12,428 nucleotides of DNA from Micrococcales bacterium UBA7472 (lineage in GTDB: Bacteria; Actinomycetota; Actinomycetes; Actinomycetales; Microbacteriaceae): contig DLOY01000078.1 in assembly GCA_002478545.1 (NCBI GenBank), forward strand, positions 1 to 12,428. The letters are read 5' to 3'. Every line of letters begins with the position of its first letter. The first letter of the stretch is position 1. This document shows positions 10,869 through 12,428 of the stretch, piece by piece. The notes under the pieces were generated by a model. That model did not search any database, was not told the DNA's origin, and worked only from the letters and a program-made list of their open reading frames with translations. The translations under genes and the position numbers were made by a program.

Positions 10869-12428
10869 ATGAGATTTCAAGAAGCTCTTGAGCTCTCGTG
10901 ATGGCCACGAAGAAGAGCCTGCGCTCCTCCGCAAATTGTTCCTTGGCTGACCGTGCTGGAGGGAAAACCGAATCACTCACCGAGGCGACAAAGACGCACT
11001 TCCACTCCAAGCCTTTAGTGGAGTGGATGGTGGCTAATGTCACAGCATTTCGCGCAGGTTCATGGCCTGATCTCTCGCGCTCTTGAAGTTCACGAACGTA
11101 TTCGGAGATTGCTGGATTGCCACCAAGTTCATCAAGCACCGTGATAAACCAGTTCAGGCTCTCCCAACTCTCGCCTGATCCTTCTGTTCTCCAACCCAGT
11201 GAGCGCAGAACATCTGAAACCAAGGCAAAAGTGGGTTTATCAAGGTCGGTTACTGTCAACGCTCGAAGGGCGTGCATAGCCTGAACCACCTCGGGCCTAG
11301 CAAAAAACCTTCCAGCCCCTCGAACCTGAGTTGGGATTCCCTGCTCTGCTAGCTCACTTTCGATTGCCTCAATCTGGTGGTTCGACCGCACCAATACAGC
11401 GATCTCGCCAGGCTCAACGCCCTCTCTGAGCAATGAGGTGACTCGGAGTGATATTGCTTGCGCCTCTGCGAGCGCAGTCGGATATTCGACAAAGCGCGGC
11501 CTTGAACTCAGGGCACGCTGCGCGATTTGGTCCGGTCCCAAGATTCGATTGGCATATTCCACAATCTCTTGAGAGGAACGGTAATTGCGATTCAGCTCAA
11601 ACACATCTGCTGCCGGAAACCGATCGGAGAATCGCAACAGAAAATCCGGGTTTGCACCAGCAAAACTGTAGATAGTTTGGCGCGGGTCACCCACCACGCA
11701 GACATCTTCTCGATCATCCAGCCAGGTTTCCAAAAGCGCCTGTTGCAAAGCAGAGATGTCTTGATACTCGTCAACTGTGAAAAATCGATACTGCTGTCGG
11801 AACTGCTCTAGTAGCTGGGGCTCCGATCGAAACATACCCGCCGCCAGAGAAACCGCATCCTCCCAGTCGATGAGCTTTCTCTCTCGTTTGATCGCCTGAA
11901 ACGAATCGCTTAGCGCCAGAAACTGTTCAAGCTGAACCGACCCCACAGCTACAAAATCCTCATCGGAAGGGTCTTTGAGGGTGTAGCGGTAATACTCCAT
12001 GCGGGACTGGATGCTAAAAAGTTGATCCTGGTCCAATCGAATTCTCAGCGACTCTGCCGACTCACGCAGCAGGGCGATTTTGGACGGCACCAGTCGAGGG
12101 GCTTGTGCTCCGGTGAGTTGGGGCCAGAAGAATTGCAGTTGACTCAATGCAGCGGCGTGAAAAGTTCGCACTGAAACATTGGGAACCCCGAGGGCTCGCA
12201 TTCTGGTGCGAAGCTCTGCCGCTGCCTTGTTTGTATAGGTCACCGCCAATACTTTGGCGGGGTCGTACACGCCCATCGCAACGCCGTAGGCGATGCGGTG
12301 GCTGATGACTCGAGTCTTTCCCGATCCTGGGCCAGCTATAACGGCGACAGGCCCTCGAAGCTGCTGGGCCACTTCACGCTGGTCTTCATCAAGGGAATCC
12401 AGCAACGGGTGCCGAGCTGAATCATCCA
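10822..12428 (-). CDS. uvrD2: UvrD2-type superfamily 1 DNA helicase (start just outside window)
   Basis: This is an ATP-dependent 3'-5' DNA helicase of the UvrD/Rep group, acting in DNA repair. All core motifs are visible, numbered from a TTG at 12405: GPGSGKTR Walker A (25-32), AVTYTNKAAAELR (54-66), VDEYQD (211-216), GDPRQTIYSFAGAN (239-252), LNRNYRSS (271-278), ATIHSTKGLEW (458-468) and RRLFFVAITRAQ (495-506). The frame stays open upstream of that TTG (DDSARHPL precedes it) to an incomplete NTG codon at the window edge, which is probably the true start, giving about 536 aa. The protein ends 21 residues after motif VI. It therefore lacks the cysteine-rich and HRDC regions of mycobacterial UvrD2 (about 700 aa). 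It converges on, and overlaps, the E1-like gene. Confidence 0.9.
   Translation of the reverse strand, partial: DDSARHPLLDSLDEDQREVAQQLRGPVAVIAGPGSGKTRVISHRIAYGVAMGVYDPAKVLAVTYTNKAAAELRTRMRALGVPNVSVRTFHAAALSQLQFFWPQLTGAQAPRLVPSKIALLRESAESLRIRLDQDQLFSIQSRMEYYRYTLKDPSDEDFVAVGSVQLEQFLALSDSFQAIKRERKLIDWEDAVSLAAGMFRSEPQLLEQFRQQYRFFTVDEYQDISALQQALLETWLDDREDVCVVGDPRQTIYSFAGANPDFLLRFSDRFPAADVFELNRNYRSSQEIVEYANRILGPDQIAQRALSSRPRFVEYPTALAEAQAISLRVTSLLREGVEPGEIAVLVRSNHQIEAIESELAEQGIPTQVRGAGRFFARPEVVQAMHALRALTVTDLDKPTFALVSDVLRSLGWRTEGSGESWESLNWFITVLDELGGNPAISEYVRELQERERSGHEPARNAVTLATIHSTKGLEWKCVFVASVSDSVFPPARSAKEQFAEERRLFFVAITRAQELLEISFTSDRGRSPLLGTHS

Noticed and set aside
1..12428. Mobile elements, phage genes, CRISPR arrays, toxin-antitoxin pairs
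   Set aside because: No transposase or integrase motifs, no regularly spaced repeats and no terminal inverted repeats were seen. Gene order and families look core.

Overview
This 12.4 kb window looks like ordinary chromosome of a small-genome actinobacterium, most likely Microbacteriaceae (Luna-type freshwater or marine relatives would fit). The evidence is the gene families (UPF0182, YlbL-type PDZ/Lon-like protease, DUF2342, DUF3039, UvrD2-type helicase), dense packing, GTG/TTG starts, TANNNT -10 boxes directly before start codons, and a GC content that looks only slightly above half. The taxonomic placement is inference. I see no mobile element, phage gene, CRISPR array or rRNA.

Left part (1-3078): the 5' part of murI (glutamate racemase, minus strand) diverges from pncB (nicotinate phosphoribosyltransferase, plus strand) across only 45 bp. 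That gap holds two back-to-back -10 boxes with an inverted repeat between them. pncB converges on a small DUF3039 gene; their stop codons share the palindrome CTAG. Upstream of DUF3039, on the same strand, is a membrane-anchored HtrA-like serine protease with a PDZ domain.

Middle (3154-4466): two overlapping minus-strand genes encode exported proteins I cannot assign: a small lipoprotein and a PKD-like protein. A perfect DnaA box lies upstream of the lipoprotein gene. Then come a rho-independent terminator with a UUCG loop and the initiator tRNA-fMet gene, both on the minus strand.

Right part (4459-12428): a PDZ/Lon-like protease and the large UPF0182 membrane protein form a tightly coupled minus-strand pair that runs into tRNA-fMet and its terminator. 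Divergent from them, a plus-strand pair encodes a DUF2342 (zincin-like) protein and an E1/ThiF-like, TOMM-cyclodehydratase-type protein. The second gene converges on, and overlaps by 47 bp, a minus-strand UvrD2-type helicase whose start codon seems to lie one base outside the window. From memory, the order UPF0182 - PDZ - DUF2342 - E1-like - uvrD2 matches Mycobacterium tuberculosis Rv3193c-Rv3198c, so the block is old and conserved.

The most interesting observations are these. The DUF2342 protein has lost the histidines expected at its metal site. Its partner E1-like protein keeps a cysteine metal site but has an eroded nucleotide loop. At least five genes share a -10-box-to-start spacing of 6-7 nt, which predicts leaderless mRNAs.
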